A stretch of 64,000 nt of DNA from Chryseobacterium sp. MYb7 (GTDB lineage Bacteria > Bacteroidota > Bacteroidia > Flavobacteriales > Weeksellaceae), in NCBI RefSeq assembly GCF_002979455.1, contig NZ_PCOU01000001.1, positions 124,001 to 188,000 on the forward strand. Direction: 5' to 3'. Position numbers and translations under genes: made by a program. This document shows positions 17,860 to 27,343 of the stretch, piece after piece (the stretch's first letter is position 1; each line of letters opens with the position of its first letter). The notes beneath the pieces are model-generated. The model was not told where the DNA came from and did not search any database. It was given only the letters and a program-made list of their open reading frames with translations.

Positions 17860-18786
17860 ATGAAGAAGTTTTTACTAATTCTTTCCTTTTTTGTAGGAAT
17901 ATATGCAAGTGCACAAGAAGAATTGAAAAAAGATTCTGTAGTGGTAGACACAGTGAAATACTGGTCAGTTTTAGGAAAAAATACATTAATGATTAATCAG
18001 GCTGCCTTTTCAAATTGGGTAGGAGGTGGAGCCAATAACGTGGGGTGGCTTGCCGGAGCCAATTACAACATCACCTATGAAAAAGACAAAGATCTTTGGG
18101 AGAATATCATTATCCTGGGTTATGGACAAAATGATACGAAGGGGCTTGGAATAAGAAAGACCCAGGATGTTATCAACGTTTCTACGAATTACGGGAGAAA
18201 ATTTTCAAAAAGCTGGTATTTCTCTTTAGGTGCTGGATTGCAATCACAGTTTGCCGCAGGGTATGAAGACGGGAACAATCCTGAAGCAAAAAAAATCTCA
18301 AACTTTATGGCACCAGGTTACCTGAACGTCGGGATGGGTATCACGTACAGACCGAATGATGATCTTACGGTAACTTTACGTCCTACCAACGCCAGATGGA
18401 CTTTTGTGCGGGATAAAGATCTTCAGACGGCAGGAAGTTATGGTTTGAAAAGCGATGGAGACTCTTCTTTATTACAGTTTGGTTTCCTGGGAACGGCAAT
18501 ATATAAGCTGAAAATAATGGAAGATATTTACTTAACGAATACAGCTTCAGTCTTCTCAAATTATCTTGATCATCCTGAAAGGCTTGCTCTTGCATATGGA
18601 GCACTATTGAACCTGAAAGTAAATAAGTATATTTCATCCAATGTCACGGTAGACTTACTATATGATCATAACCAGATAGAAAAAACACAGCTGAAACAAA
18701 CTTTAGGAATCGGCTTCGCATATACCTTGAATAACGGGGTAAAACGGTCTGATCGTAAAGACAGCCAGTGGTGGATAAAGAAATAA
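17860..18786 (+). CDS. DUF3078 outer-membrane-type protein, copy 1
   Basis: 308 aa with a signal peptide (cut after ASA near residue 19). The mature protein alternates Gly/aromatic residues as in outer-membrane beta strands: AFSNWVGGGANNVGWLAGANYN (about 46-67), WYFSLGAGLQSQF near 120, MAPGYLNVGMGITYRP near 148 and LLYDHNQ near 266, and it ends in basic residues plus WWIKK. It matches the Bacteroidota DUF3078 family. It is about 80% identical by eye to the next gene. Likely in the outer membrane; function unknown. Confidence 0.88.
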   Translation: MKKFLLILSFFVGIYASAQEELKKDSVVVDTVKYWSVLGKNTLMINQAAFSNWVGGGANNVGWLAGANYNITYEKDKDLWENIIILGYGQNDTKGLGIRKTQDVINVSTNYGRKFSKSWYFSLGAGLQSQFAAGYEDGNNPEAKKISNFMAPGYLNVGMGITYRPNDDLTVTLRPTNARWTFVRDKDLQTAGSYGLKSDGDSSLLQFGFLGTAIYKLKIMEDIYLTNTASVFSNYLDHPERLALAYGALLNLKVNKYISSNVTVDLLYDHNQIEKTQLKQTLGIGFAYTLNNGVKRSDRKDSQWWIKK

Positions 18787-18811
18787 GATAAAATACCTAT
18801 ATTTTAATATA

Positions 18812-18838
18812 AAAACACTTCAGAAATGAGGTGTTTTT
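18812..18838 (+). terminator. Terminator after the first DUF3078 gene
   Basis: Stem AAAACACTTCA / TGAGGTGTTTT (one G-U pair), loop GAAA, T-rich tail. This makes the two DUF3078 genes separate transcription units. Confidence 0.8.
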
Positions 18839-18991
18839 TGTTTTTAAAATTCTGTAATTTTAAGTTGACTTAAGTTTGGTTGACTTGAAGGTGTTGGTTA
18901 AATGATTTGTTTTCATAGGATTATAAGCATTAATTTAGTTGTGTTAAATTCCTTTTAAGGTGAATTTTATTCCAACAAAGATTATTATTTA

Positions 18992-18999
18992 TACATTTG
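18992..18999 (+). promoter_or_regulatory. -7 box of the second DUF3078 gene
   Basis: TACATTTG, an exact TAnnTTTG match, 16 bases before the ATG. Confidence 0.55.
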
Positions 19000-19014
19000 T
19001 AATAAATCGACATT

Positions 19015-19938
19015 ATGAAAAAACTTTTATTGATCAGTTCGATCTCTTTTGGGGCTGCAGCAATGGCTCAGGAGGTTAAAACGGAGGCTCCGGCAACTGA
19101 TACTGTTAAAGCCTGGTCTATTCAGGGTCAAAATACACTAATGCTTAATCAGGCTGCCTTTTCAAACTGGGTAGGAGGTGGAGCCAACAATGTTGGATGG
19201 CTTGCCGGTGTCAATTACAATCTTACCTATGAAAAAGGGAAAGATCTTTGGGAAAACATTATTATCCTTGGGTATGGGCAAAATAATACACAGGGGACTG
19301 GCGTAAGAAAAACTCAGGACGTTATCAATCTTTCTACGAACTATGGTAGAGAATTTGCCAAGCATTGGTATTTCTCAGTAGGTGCAGGTCTTCAGACTCA
19401 GTTTGCTCCGGGATATGAAGACGGGAACAATCCTGATGCTAAAAAGATTTCCAATTTTATGGCGCCAGGATACCTGAATGTAGGTGCAGGTGTTACATAT
19501 CGTCCCAATGATAATCTTTCAGTCACTTTGCGTCCCGCGAATGCAAGATGGACTTTTGTTTTAGATAAAGACCTTCAGAAAGCTGGAACTTACGGGCTGA
19601 AAAATGATGGAGATTCTTCTCTTTTCCAATTCGGTTTCCTTGGTACAGCAATGTATAAACTGAAAATTATGGAGAACATCACTTTGCTGAATACTGCTTC
19701 TGTATTCTCCAACTATCTTGATCATCCTGAAAGACTGGTTCTTGGGTATAGCGGAGTTTTAAGCATGAAAATCAACAAATATATCTCTACCAATGTAACC
19801 CTTGATCTGTTGTACGACCATAATCAGATATGGAAAACTCAGTTGAAACAGACATTAGGAGTAGGTTTAGCCTATAATTTTGATAATGGGAAGAAGCGTT
19901 CAGATAATAAGGACAACCAAGCTTGGTTAAAGAAATAA
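19015..19938 (+). CDS. DUF3078 outer-membrane-type protein, copy 2
   Basis: 307 aa with a signal peptide cut near AMA (residue 18). It is colinear with the preceding gene over the whole mature length and shares long identical blocks such as AAFSNWVGGGANNVGWLAG and VFSNYLDHPERL. The main differences are in the signal peptide, the region just after it and scattered surface positions. The pair is a tandem duplication in which each copy has its own promoter and terminator, so they may be regulated separately. Function unknown. Confidence 0.88.
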   Translation: MKKLLLISSISFGAAAMAQEVKTEAPATDTVKAWSIQGQNTLMLNQAAFSNWVGGGANNVGWLAGVNYNLTYEKGKDLWENIIILGYGQNNTQGTGVRKTQDVINLSTNYGREFAKHWYFSVGAGLQTQFAPGYEDGNNPDAKKISNFMAPGYLNVGAGVTYRPNDNLSVTLRPANARWTFVLDKDLQKAGTYGLKNDGDSSLFQFGFLGTAMYKLKIMENITLLNTASVFSNYLDHPERLVLGYSGVLSMKINKYISTNVTLDLLYDHNQIWKTQLKQTLGVGLAYNFDNGKKRSDNKDNQAWLKK

Positions 19939-19965
19939 AACAGAAACATTATCTGCATAAAAACA

Positions 19966-19994
19966 ACAAAGCACTTCAAAAAGAAGTGCTTTGT
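19966..19994. terminator. Bidirectional terminator between the second DUF3078 gene and sufD
   Basis: Perfect 11-base stem ACAAAGCACTT / AAGTGCTTTGT with a 7-base loop, between converging genes. Confidence 0.85.
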
Positions 19995-20013
19995 TTATCA
20001 ATATATATAAGTC

Positions 20014-21348
20014 TTAGAATTCTATATCAACTCCTAATTTCTCAGCCAATAGCTTTGAAATTTTTTCTTTTAGAGGCTCTATATCAATGTTTTGCATTGC
20101 ATCATTAGCGAAAGCATATAAAAGTAATGCCTGTGCTTCTTTTTTAGAAATTCCTCTCGCTCTCAGGTAGAATAAAGCATCTTCATTCAATTGACCTACG
20201 GTACAACCGTGAGAACATTTTACATCATCAGCAAAGATTTCTAACTGAGGTTTAGTATCAATACTAGCCCCTTCACTTAGCAATACGTTGTTGTTTTGCT
20301 GATAAGCATTTGTTTTCTGAGCAATTTTGTCAACGAAAACTTTTCCATTGAAAACTCCGTGTGCATTGCCATCAAAGATTCCTTTGTAGTTCTGATAACT
20401 TTCACAGTTCGGGAAATTGTGGTGAACTGCCGTGTGGTGGTCTACCAACTGATCTTTCCCAATGATTGTGATTCCGTTCATGAATGAATTGATATTAGAT
20501 CCATTATGAATAAAATCAAGGTTGTTTCTTACCAGTTTACCTCCGAAAGAGAATGTGTTTACAGTCGTTAAACTGTCTTTCTCCTGTCTTGCGAAAGTAC
20601 TGTCGATAAGATAGGTTGTGTTGTTATCATTCTGAAGTTTGTGCCAGTCTGCTTTTGCATTCGGATAAGTAAAGATCTCCGTTACAGAGTTTGTCAATAC
20701 ATACGTGCTGTCAAAATTATGGTGGCTTTCAATCACTTCTACTTTGGCTCCTTCTTCTACAATCAAAAGGTTTCTTGTATTGTAGAATGTGTTTTCCTCT
20801 TGATTCTGAGAAATATAGAAAACATGGATTGGTTTTTCAATCACTACATTTTTAGGAACCTTAAGAAAGAACCCATATTTGCAATAAGCAAGGTTCAGGT
20901 TAGTAAAAGCCTGTTCTTTAGAAGCAATCGTATTGAAATATTTTTCAAAAACCTCTTTATGCTTCTCATCGTTTAATGCATAGTTGAATGAAAGAAATTC
21001 TACATTTTCAATAGAAACTTTAGAAAGCTCTTTGTGAAGTTTACCATTTACAAAAACAATCCAATCAAAATTTTCTTCCCCAAGGTGCAATTCATCAAAC
21101 TGCTCTTTAGTGATATTGTGGTTCTCTTTCGGGAAGAAGTTGTAGCTTTTTTCCGTGATTTCCTTTAGATTGGTATATTTATATTCTTCGTCTTTTTTAG
21201 TAGGAAAACCAAGGTCTGCAAATCTCTGAAGAGCTGCTTTTCTTTCATCATCTAGAAATCTGTGACGAAGACTCTCCAAAAATTCATTATGGTTCTCTGT
21301 AAGTTGTTCTTTTAATGCCATTACTGGTATATCTGTGGTTTGCACCAT
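20014..21348 (-). CDS. sufD: Fe-S cluster assembly protein SufD
   Basis: 444 aa. SufD-type scaffold partner with the conserved C-terminal half: IAQKTNAYQQNNNVLLSEGA near residue 350, IFADDVKCSHGCTVGQL near 378 and FYLRARGISKKEAQ near 400. It forms the SufBCD complex that builds Fe-S clusters in the cytoplasm. It is downstream of sufC by 141 bases. The ATG at 21348 gives MVQTTDIPVMALKEQL; an ATG ten codons in is also possible. Confidence 0.95.
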   Translation of the reverse strand: MVQTTDIPVMALKEQLTENHNEFLESLRHRFLDDERKAALQRFADLGFPTKKDEEYKYTNLKEITEKSYNFFPKENHNITKEQFDELHLGEENFDWIVFVNGKLHKELSKVSIENVEFLSFNYALNDEKHKEVFEKYFNTIASKEQAFTNLNLAYCKYGFFLKVPKNVVIEKPIHVFYISQNQEENTFYNTRNLLIVEEGAKVEVIESHHNFDSTYVLTNSVTEIFTYPNAKADWHKLQNDNNTTYLIDSTFARQEKDSLTTVNTFSFGGKLVRNNLDFIHNGSNINSFMNGITIIGKDQLVDHHTAVHHNFPNCESYQNYKGIFDGNAHGVFNGKVFVDKIAQKTNAYQQNNNVLLSEGASIDTKPQLEIFADDVKCSHGCTVGQLNEDALFYLRARGISKKEAQALLLYAFANDAMQNIDIEPLKEKISKLLAEKLGVDIEF

Positions 21349-21489
21349 TTTTTCTTTTTTTTTGAACTAAAATATTGTTATTCCGAGGAATAGGGAATCC
21401 AATTTTTAATAGTAGAGATTCTTTATTTTGACAGACTTCACGAATGAATGATTGCTAAAAATTTTAATCTCTGAAATAATATATTCTTC

Positions 21490-22233
21490 TTAGTTAAGAA
21501 GCCAGTCGTAACCTTTTTCTTCAAGCTCTAATGCTAAAGATTTATCACCAGTTTTGATGATTTTTCCATCTGCTAAAACGTGAACGAAATCAGGCTGAAT
21601 ATAGTTAAGCAATCTCTGATAGTGCGTAATCAGAAGAACTGCATTTCCTTCATTTTTAAAGTGGTTTACACCATCTGCAACGATTCTTAAAGCGTCAATG
21701 TCCAATCCTGAATCAGTTTCATCAAGAATAGCCAATTTAGGATTAAGCATCATCATCTGGAAGATCTCATTTCTTTTCTTTTCACCTCCTGAGAATCCCT
21801 CGTTCAATGATCTTGAAAGGAAATCTTTTTTGATTCCCAGTTTTTCAGATTTTTCACGGATTAATGCAAGCATTTCTTTTGCCGGCATTTCTTCCAATCC
21901 ATTTGCTTTTCTCGTTTCGTTTAAAGCAGCTTTGATAAAGTTCGTTACAGAAACTCCCGGAATTTCCACTGGATACTGGAAAGAAAGGAAAATTCCTTTG
22001 TGAGCTCTATCTTCAGGAGCATCTTCACTGATGTCTTCTCCCTGGAAAAGAATCTCTCCACCAGTCACTTCATAATCCTCTTTACCAGCGATTACAGAAG
22101 AAAGGGTAGATTTCCCTGCTCCGTTCGGCCCCATAATAGCGTGAACTTCGCCCGGCTTTATTTCAAGATTAATACCTTTTAATATTTCTGCGCCATCTTC
22201 AATTTTGGCGTGAAGGTCTTTAATTTGTAACAT
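21490..22233 (-). CDS. sufC: Fe-S cluster assembly ATPase SufC
   Basis: 247 aa ABC-type ATPase without membrane domain. Walker [11 protein letters not shown] is near residue 35, the signature [14 protein letters not shown] near 143 and Walker [13 protein letters not shown] near 168, followed by the switch His ([10 protein letters not shown]). It powers the SufBCD scaffold. It lies third in the sufA-like/B/C/D series, after an unusually long 232-base gap from sufB. Confidence 0.97.
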   Translation of the reverse strand: MLQIKDLHAKIEDGAEILKGINLEIKPGEVHAIMGPNGAGKSTLSSVIAGKEDYEVTGGEILFQGEDISEDAPEDRAHKGIFLSFQYPVEIPGVSVTNFIKAALNETRKANGLEEMPAKEMLALIREKSEKLGIKKDFLSRSLNEGFSGGEKKRNEIFQMMMLNPKLAILDETDSGLDIDALRIVADGVNHFKNEGNAVLLITHYQRLLNYIQPDFVHVLADGKIIKTGDKSLALELEEKGYDWLLN

Positions 22234-22465
22234 TCTTGCTAACTTTTGCTTTTTATAATTGTGTGAGCCTCATCTCTGTATATACACATTGTCTTTATCA
22301 GGAACATTTCCTCAAGAGACGGATAGAAGCTTTTTATATTTTATGTTTGTCATCATCTTCTGGGAAGACGAGAACTTGTATTTCCGTATAAAACGGTTTT
22401 TGATCTGATAAAAACACTGAAAACCTTGCCATTAAATCAGTTTATTTTTATCTGAAGTATTTATT
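22234..22465 (-). other. 232-bp gap inside the suf series, no gene seen
   Basis: No reading frame of note on either strand (the best is about 14 codons) and no exact -7 box that I can see. It might hold a processing site or a second promoter; I cannot support either. Confidence 0.3.
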
Positions 22466-23914
22466 TTATCCTACCGAACCTTCTAATGAAATCTCAAGTA
22501 ATTTCTGAGCTTCAATAGCAAATTCCATAGGTAATTTATTTAAAACTTCTTTACTGAAACCATTCACAATCAAAGCGATTGCTCTTTCAGTATCAATACC
22601 TCTCTGGTTACAGTAGAAAATCTGATCTTCCCCGATTTTTGAAGTCGTTGCCTCGTGCTCTAACTGTGCCGTAGGATCTTTGATTTCAATATATGGGAAA
22701 GTATGAGCCCCACATTCATTACCCATCAATAAAGAGTCACATTGTGAGAAGTTTCTTGCTCCTTTTGCAGAAGGCATTACTTTTACCTGTCCTCTGTATG
22801 AGTTTTGAGATTTTCCGGCAGAAATACCTTTTGAAATAATTGTTGATTTGGTATTCTTCCCGATGTGGATCATTTTTGTTCCTGTATCTGCATACTGGTG
22901 GTTATTGGTTACCGCGATAGAGTAGAACTCTCCGATAGAATTGTCTCCTTTAAGGATACAAGACGGATATTTCCATGTTACTGCAGAACCTGTTTCAACC
23001 TGTGTCCATGAGATTTTTGCATTTCTTTCACAAAGTCCTCTTTTCGTTACAAAGTTGAATACCCCTCCTTTACCTTCTTCATTACCAGGATACCAGTTTT
23101 GAACGGTTGAATATTTGATCTCAGCATTGTCTAAAGCGATCAGTTCCACTACCGCAGCGTGAAGCTGGTTTTCATCTCTTGACGGTGCTGTACAGCCTTC
23201 AAGATAAGAAACATAACTTCCTTCATCAGCAATAAGCAGCGTTCTTTCAAACTGTCCTGTTCCTGCCTGGTTGATACGGAAATAAGTAGAAAGTTCCATA
23301 GGACATTTTACACCTTTAGGAATATAACAGAAACTTCCGTCAGAAAATACTGCGGAGTTCAATGCTGCATAGAAATTATCTCCTCTCGGAACTACTTTTC
23401 CAAGATATTTTCTTACTAAATCAGGATGGTTTTTAATAGCCTCAGAAATTGAACAGAAAATAATTCCTTTTTCTGCCAATGTATCCTGGAAAGTAGTTTT
23501 CACAGAAACTGAGTCCATTACGATATCTACAGCAACTCCGGAAAGTCTTTTTTGCTCTTCGATATTAATCCCTAGCTTAGCGAATGTTTTCAATAATTCA
23601 GGATCTACCTCGTCAAGACTAGCCAGTTCAGGCTTTACTTTAGGAGCAGCATAGTAACGGATTGCTTGAAAATCTGGTTTTTCATACTTGATATTCGCCC
23701 AGTTAGGCTCTACCATTTTCAGCCAGATTTTGAAAGACTCCAAACGCCATTCAGTCATCCATTCCGGTTCTTCTTTTTTAGCAGAGATCGCACGGATGAT
23801 GTCCTCATTTAAACCGATCGGGAAATCTTCATAATCAATCTTCGTTTCCCAACCGAATTCATATTTTTTATTTTCTAGATCGACTCTTAAATCGTCTTCT
23901 GTATATTTACTCAT
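22466..23914 (-). CDS. sufB: Fe-S cluster assembly protein SufB
   Basis: 482 aa, normal length for the SufB scaffold. Conserved blocks are [23 protein letters not shown] near 150, [17 protein letters not shown] near 198, [18 protein letters not shown] near 242 and [23 protein letters not shown] near 425. It begins 83 bases after the sufA-like gene and is probably in the same transcript. The short spacer between them is made of degenerate repeated sequence. Confidence 0.97.
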   Translation of the reverse strand: MSKYTEDDLRVDLENKKYEFGWETKIDYEDFPIGLNEDIIRAISAKKEEPEWMTEWRLESFKIWLKMVEPNWANIKYEKPDFQAIRYYAAPKVKPELASLDEVDPELLKTFAKLGINIEEQKRLSGVAVDIVMDSVSVKTTFQDTLAEKGIIFCSISEAIKNHPDLVRKYLGKVVPRGDNFYAALNSAVFSDGSFCYIPKGVKCPMELSTYFRINQAGTGQFERTLLIADEGSYVSYLEGCTAPSRDENQLHAAVVELIALDNAEIKYSTVQNWYPGNEEGKGGVFNFVTKRGLCERNAKISWTQVETGSAVTWKYPSCILKGDNSIGEFYSIAVTNNHQYADTGTKMIHIGKNTKSTIISKGISAGKSQNSYRGQVKVMPSAKGARNFSQCDSLLMGNECGAHTFPYIEIKDPTAQLEHEATTSKIGEDQIFYCNQRGIDTERAIALIVNGFSKEVLNKLPMEFAIEAQKLLEISLEGSVG

Positions 23915-23916
23915 TA

Positions 23917-23997
23917 TTTTTTTTTAGATTTCAGATTTTCAATTTCAGAATTCAGAAAAGCTCTGAGGTCTGGAATCTAGGATCTAAGGTCTTTTCT
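23917..23997. repeat. Degenerate short-repeat spacer between sufA-like gene and sufB
   Basis: Iterated variants of TCAGATTT/TCAGAATT and TCTGAGGTCTGGAATCTAGG occupy the whole spacer. Similar purine/pyrimidine-biased degenerate spacers occur at about 9680-9735 and 59040-59150. Confidence 0.4.
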
Positions 23998-24327
23998 CTA
24001 AAGACTAAATGATTCTCCACATCCACATGTTCTGGATGCATTCGGGTTGTTAAAAACAAACCCTTTTCCGTTCAATCCTCCTGAATACTCAAGAGTTGTG
24101 CCTGCTAAATAAAGGATGGATTTTTTATCTATAATAATTTTGATATTATTATCTTCAAAAATCTGATCTGTGTCTGTTTTTTGGTTATCAAACTTTAAAA
24201 CATACTCTAAACCAGAGCATCCGCCACTTTTCACCCCTACTCTTATATAATCTTCAGCAGGGTTAAAACCATCTTCCGTCATCAACTGGATGGCTTTCTC
24301 CTTTGCATAGTCTGATACTTTTATCAT
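23998..24327 (-). CDS. A-type Fe-S carrier (SufA/IscA/ErpA-like)
   Basis: 109 aa, the size of HesB/IscA-type carriers that hand clusters from SufBCD to target proteins. The three ligand Cys are in SGGCSGLEY near residue 36 and TCGCGESF at 100-107. It is the first gene of the suf series and carries an exact -7 box in front. Which of the SufA/ErpA/IscA subtypes it is cannot be decided from sequence alone. Confidence 0.93.
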   Translation of the reverse strand: MIKVSDYAKEKAIQLMTEDGFNPAEDYIRVGVKSGGCSGLEYVLKFDNQKTDTDQIFEDNNIKIIIDKKSILYLAGTTLEYSGGLNGKGFVFNNPNASRTCGCGESFSL

Positions 24328-24355
24328 TGTATTTATTTAGAATGATTTAATGATG

Positions 24356-24363
24356 CAAAAATA
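24356..24363 (-). promoter_or_regulatory. -7 box of the suf operon
   Basis: TATTTTTG on the minus strand, an exact TAnnTTTG match, 29 bases before the ATG of the A-type carrier gene. Confidence 0.55.
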
Positions 24364-24459
24364 CGAACTAATTTCCGCAATCTCAAATCGAAGATATCTA
24401 TTTTAATGATTCTGATATTAATAGCGCGATTGAAAGGGGTTATTTATGTTAAAATTAGA

Positions 24460-24467
24460 TAAATTTG
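24460..24467 (+). promoter_or_regulatory. -7 box of the GLPGLI pair
   Basis: TAAATTTG, an exact match, about 73 bases before the ATG at 24541. It supports the ATG and not the upstream TTG as translation start only weakly. Confidence 0.5.
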
Positions 24468-24540
24468 TTATGCTTATGTGAAGATTTCATTTCTCATTTT
24501 AACCTTGAAACGTATTTAATATCTATAAATAAAATTGGTA

Positions 24541-25467
24541 ATGAAACAAAAAATAACTGCTTTTTTTGTGTTGCTTTTCACTGTAGTGTCTTATGGACAG
24601 ACTACAAGATTTGTTTACGAAACGCTGGTAAACCCAGATTCCATCAATCTGGTGAGTATGAAAAGTGAAAGAACTTTTTTGGATATTAAAGGAGATCGTT
24701 CCTTATTCATCAGCGAAAATAAATTGAAAAGAGACTCTCTTTTTACTTCTCTAAGATCGGAAGCGAAAGAAAATGATAAAAAAGAAGAAAAAGATTTTTC
24801 AAAGCTGGAAGGAAAGAAACATTTTGAACCTACTTTCTTTGAATATTTTATTTCTAAAAGCATTCCGGATCAGAAAGTATATTATTATGAAAGAGCGGCT
24901 GGAAAACAAATTTATTATCAGGAAGACAGACCTGTAAAATGGGATGTGACAAATATTGTTGAGAAACAAAATGGATATTCTGCCCAAAAAGCAGTTGCAG
25001 AGTTTGGAGGAAGAATCTGGACAGCATGGTTTACCAAAGAAATTCCTTTGTCTGACGGTCCTTACAAATTCTCCGGATTACCGGGATTGATTGTAAAGCT
25101 GGAAGATGATAAAGGAGATTATAAATTTGATCTTGTTAAGAAAATGTCCATTAAAAATGCTTTTGAGGAACAGATAAGCACTGATGCAAAACAAAGTACA
25201 AGAGTTAATTTCCATGGAGATAAGGCTGCTCTGGAACTGGAGTTTGGTAAAAACAGAAAGGCAATGGCCGGAAATAATGGTGGTGGAAATATGAATATGG
25301 GAGGAGGAAGACATAATGGCGGCATGGGCGGCGGCGGAATAAATGGAGGAGGAATGAACGGTGGTGGAATGGGCGGTGACAATCAGGGGATGCCTATGTC
25401 ACAAGGCTCATCTATTGATACTTCTTCTTTTACGAATACAGTACAAAATCCAATTGAATTAAAATAA
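24541..25467 (+). CDS. GLPGLI family exported protein, copy 1
   Basis: 308 aa from the ATG at 24541; an in-frame TTG at 24535 would add only two residues. The signal peptide is cut near SYG (residue 20). The family-naming motif is in KFSGLPGLIVKLEDD near residue 178, preceded by the conserved RIWTAWFTKEIPLSDGPYKF. The C-terminal 60 residues are a Gly/Met/Asn-rich tail with NGGGMNGGGMGG, ending NPIELK. It is followed after 12 bases by a paralogue with the same layout, so the two are an operon. Exported; molecular function unknown. Confidence 0.88.
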   Translation: MKQKITAFFVLLFTVVSYGQTTRFVYETLVNPDSINLVSMKSERTFLDIKGDRSLFISENKLKRDSLFTSLRSEAKENDKKEEKDFSKLEGKKHFEPTFFEYFISKSIPDQKVYYYERAAGKQIYYQEDRPVKWDVTNIVEKQNGYSAQKAVAEFGGRIWTAWFTKEIPLSDGPYKFSGLPGLIVKLEDDKGDYKFDLVKKMSIKNAFEEQISTDAKQSTRVNFHGDKAALELEFGKNRKAMAGNNGGGNMNMGGGRHNGGMGGGGINGGGMNGGGMGGDNQGMPMSQGSSIDTSSFTNTVQNPIELK

Positions 25468-25479
25468 ATAAAAATATAA

Positions 25480-26346
25480 ATGAAAAAATTAGGTATTATC
25501 GCATTGGCACTCTTTATACAGAATGTTTCTGCACAGACAAACAGGTTTGTGTATCAGGTGACTATGAAACCTGATACCGAAAATAAAACAGATATTAAGA
25601 CTGAAAACGCTTACCTGGATATTTCTCCTGAGAAATCTGTATTTTATTCTGAAAACCGAATCAAAAGAGATTCTATCATGCAGAAAGCTTTTCAAGGCGG
25701 CGGTGGAAGAGGAAGTATCAACAGAGATCAGATGGAAGGTTTGAGAACCAATATTAATTATTCCGTAGAAAAAGATAAAACAAACCAAAAGACCTATTTC
25801 AAAGACAGAATTGGCCGTGATATCTATTCTTATGAAGAAGACAGACCTCTGAACTGGAAAATTGGATCAGAAACAAGAAAAATAGGCGAATACAAAGTTC
25901 AGAAAGCTGAAACTGATTTTGGAGGAAGAAAGTGGACAGCATGGTTTACAACAGATCTTCCTTATCAGGATGGGCCATATAAGTTCGGAGGACTTCCGGG
26001 ACTGATCGTAAAAGTGGAAGATGATAAAGGAGAGTATTCTTTTGATTTGATGAAGAACTATAAGATTGCTGAGTTCCCGACTTTGAATCAGTTTGGAAAT
26101 ACTTTAAAAGTGAAAAGAACTGATTATTTAAAGCAGCAACAAAAGTTTAAAACGGATCCAATGTCATTCATGAACCAAAGTGGTGGCGGGCAAGGTGGAT
26201 TTTCAACGACTGTGAGAGCGGGCGGAGGAGGAAGAGGCCCTGGAGGCGGTGGCGGAAACCAAAATCCTGCCGATATGAGAAAGAGAATGGAAGAAAGGGT
26301 AAAAGAAGAAGCTAAGAAAAATTCTAACCCAATCGAATTGCAATAA
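25480..26346 (+). CDS. GLPGLI family exported protein, copy 2
   Basis: 288 aa. The signal peptide is cut after VSA (residue 18). It shares with the upstream gene the opening TNRFVYQ-type strand, KWTAWFTTDLPYQDGPYKFGGLPGLIV near residue 150 and the ending NPIELQ. The Gly-rich part here is shorter and richer in Arg (GGGGRGPGGGGGN near 250). Tandem duplication is the simplest origin. Function unknown. Confidence 0.88.
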   Translation: MKKLGIIALALFIQNVSAQTNRFVYQVTMKPDTENKTDIKTENAYLDISPEKSVFYSENRIKRDSIMQKAFQGGGGRGSINRDQMEGLRTNINYSVEKDKTNQKTYFKDRIGRDIYSYEEDRPLNWKIGSETRKIGEYKVQKAETDFGGRKWTAWFTTDLPYQDGPYKFGGLPGLIVKVEDDKGEYSFDLMKNYKIAEFPTLNQFGNTLKVKRTDYLKQQQKFKTDPMSFMNQSGGGQGGFSTTVRAGGGGRGPGGGGGNQNPADMRKRMEERVKEEAKKNSNPIELQ

Positions 26347-26351
26347 ATAAT

Positions 26352-26380
26352 AAATGCGGTCTCAAATTGAGACCGCATTT
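26352..26380. terminator. Bidirectional terminator between GLPGLI pair and metallopeptidase
   Basis: Perfect stem AAATGCGGTCTCAA / TTGAGACCGCATTT, T run on the plus side, between converging genes. Confidence 0.9.
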
Positions 26381-26413
26381 TTATTTTGTATGTTGTTTAA
26401 AATACTTAGAAAA

Positions 26414-27277
26414 TTATTTTAAAAGCTGATCGAAAGTATTACCCTGTCTGATATCTCCGGTATTGTAGCCTTTCATAAACCATTCTTTACGTTGTGCAGA
26501 AGATCCGTGGGTAAAGCTTTCCTGATTCACATATCCCTGTGCTCTTTTCTGAATGTTATCATCCCCAACTGCTTCAGCAGCATCTATTGCTGATTCAATA
26601 TCTCCGGGCTCCAGAATGTGCTTGCTGTCATTGGTTCTTTTAGCCCAGACTCCGGCATAGAAATCTGCCTGTAATTCGGTAGCAACGGATACTCTGTTCA
26701 ATTGTTCCTCAGAATATTGTCCGCTTCTTCTCAGTGCATCTACTTTCTGAGTAGTTCCTAAAAGAGTCTGCACATGATGTCCTACTTCGTGGGCAAGAAC
26801 ATACGCTACTGTAAATTCAGTTACTTTAGCTCCGAATTTTTGCTGTAGTTCATTGAAGAAACTCATATCCATATAAACCTTCTGATCAGCCGGACAATAG
26901 AATGGTCCCATGGCAGACTGAGCTGTACCACATGCTGAAGAAGTTGTATTTTCAAAAAGAACCACCTCAGGAGCGCTGTAAGTCATTCCGTTTTCTTTAA
27001 AAATCTGATCCCAGGTAAGGATATTCCATTTGGCCATCATGTCGACCATTTGTCCCACCTGTTTTTCACCAGCTGTAAGCTCTCTTTGTTCTCCTGAATT
27101 TCCTGAAGACTGTAGGCTGCCGGAATTCAGAATACCGGATGGATCACCTCCCAAAAAGAATACGATGGCTGCTATAATTAAAGTTCCGAGTCCGCCTCCT
27201 ACGATCATACCTCCACTGCCTCCTCCGGAACCACGGCGGTCATCAACGTTTCCGCCTCTGTCGTCTGTCCATTTCAT
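26414..27277 (-). CDS. YpfJ-type neutral zinc metallopeptidase
   Basis: 287 aa, of the neutral zinc metallopeptidase (YpfJ/KPN_02809) family. A Gly-rich N-terminus starting MKWTDDRGG precedes one TM helix (about 30-45). The catalytic domain follows with SACGTAQSAMGPFYCPADQKVYMD near 112-135, the zinc motif AHEVGHHVQ near 162 and the third-ligand region ATELQADFYAGVW near 197. It is probably anchored in the inner membrane with the peptidase outside the cytoplasm. Physiological substrate unknown. Confidence 0.93.
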   Translation of the reverse strand: MKWTDDRGGNVDDRRGSGGGSGGMIVGGGLGTLIIAAIVFFLGGDPSGILNSGSLQSSGNSGEQRELTAGEKQVGQMVDMMAKWNILTWDQIFKENGMTYSAPEVVLFENTTSSACGTAQSAMGPFYCPADQKVYMDMSFFNELQQKFGAKVTEFTVAYVLAHEVGHHVQTLLGTTQKVDALRRSGQYSEEQLNRVSVATELQADFYAGVWAKRTNDSKHILEPGDIESAIDAAEAVGDDNIQKRAQGYVNQESFTHGSSAQRKEWFMKGYNTGDIRQGNTFDQLLK

Positions 27278-27343
27278 GATAATAAATTTAGGTGTTAATT
27301 TAAATATTTTATGCCAAAGTATAAGCGAAAAATATCTAGATGT

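Noticed and set aside
25255..25467. Glycine-rich repeats in the GLPGLI genes as CRISPR-like or tandem DNA repeats
   Set aside because: They are in-frame codons for a Gly-rich tail with irregular period, not spaced identical repeats.
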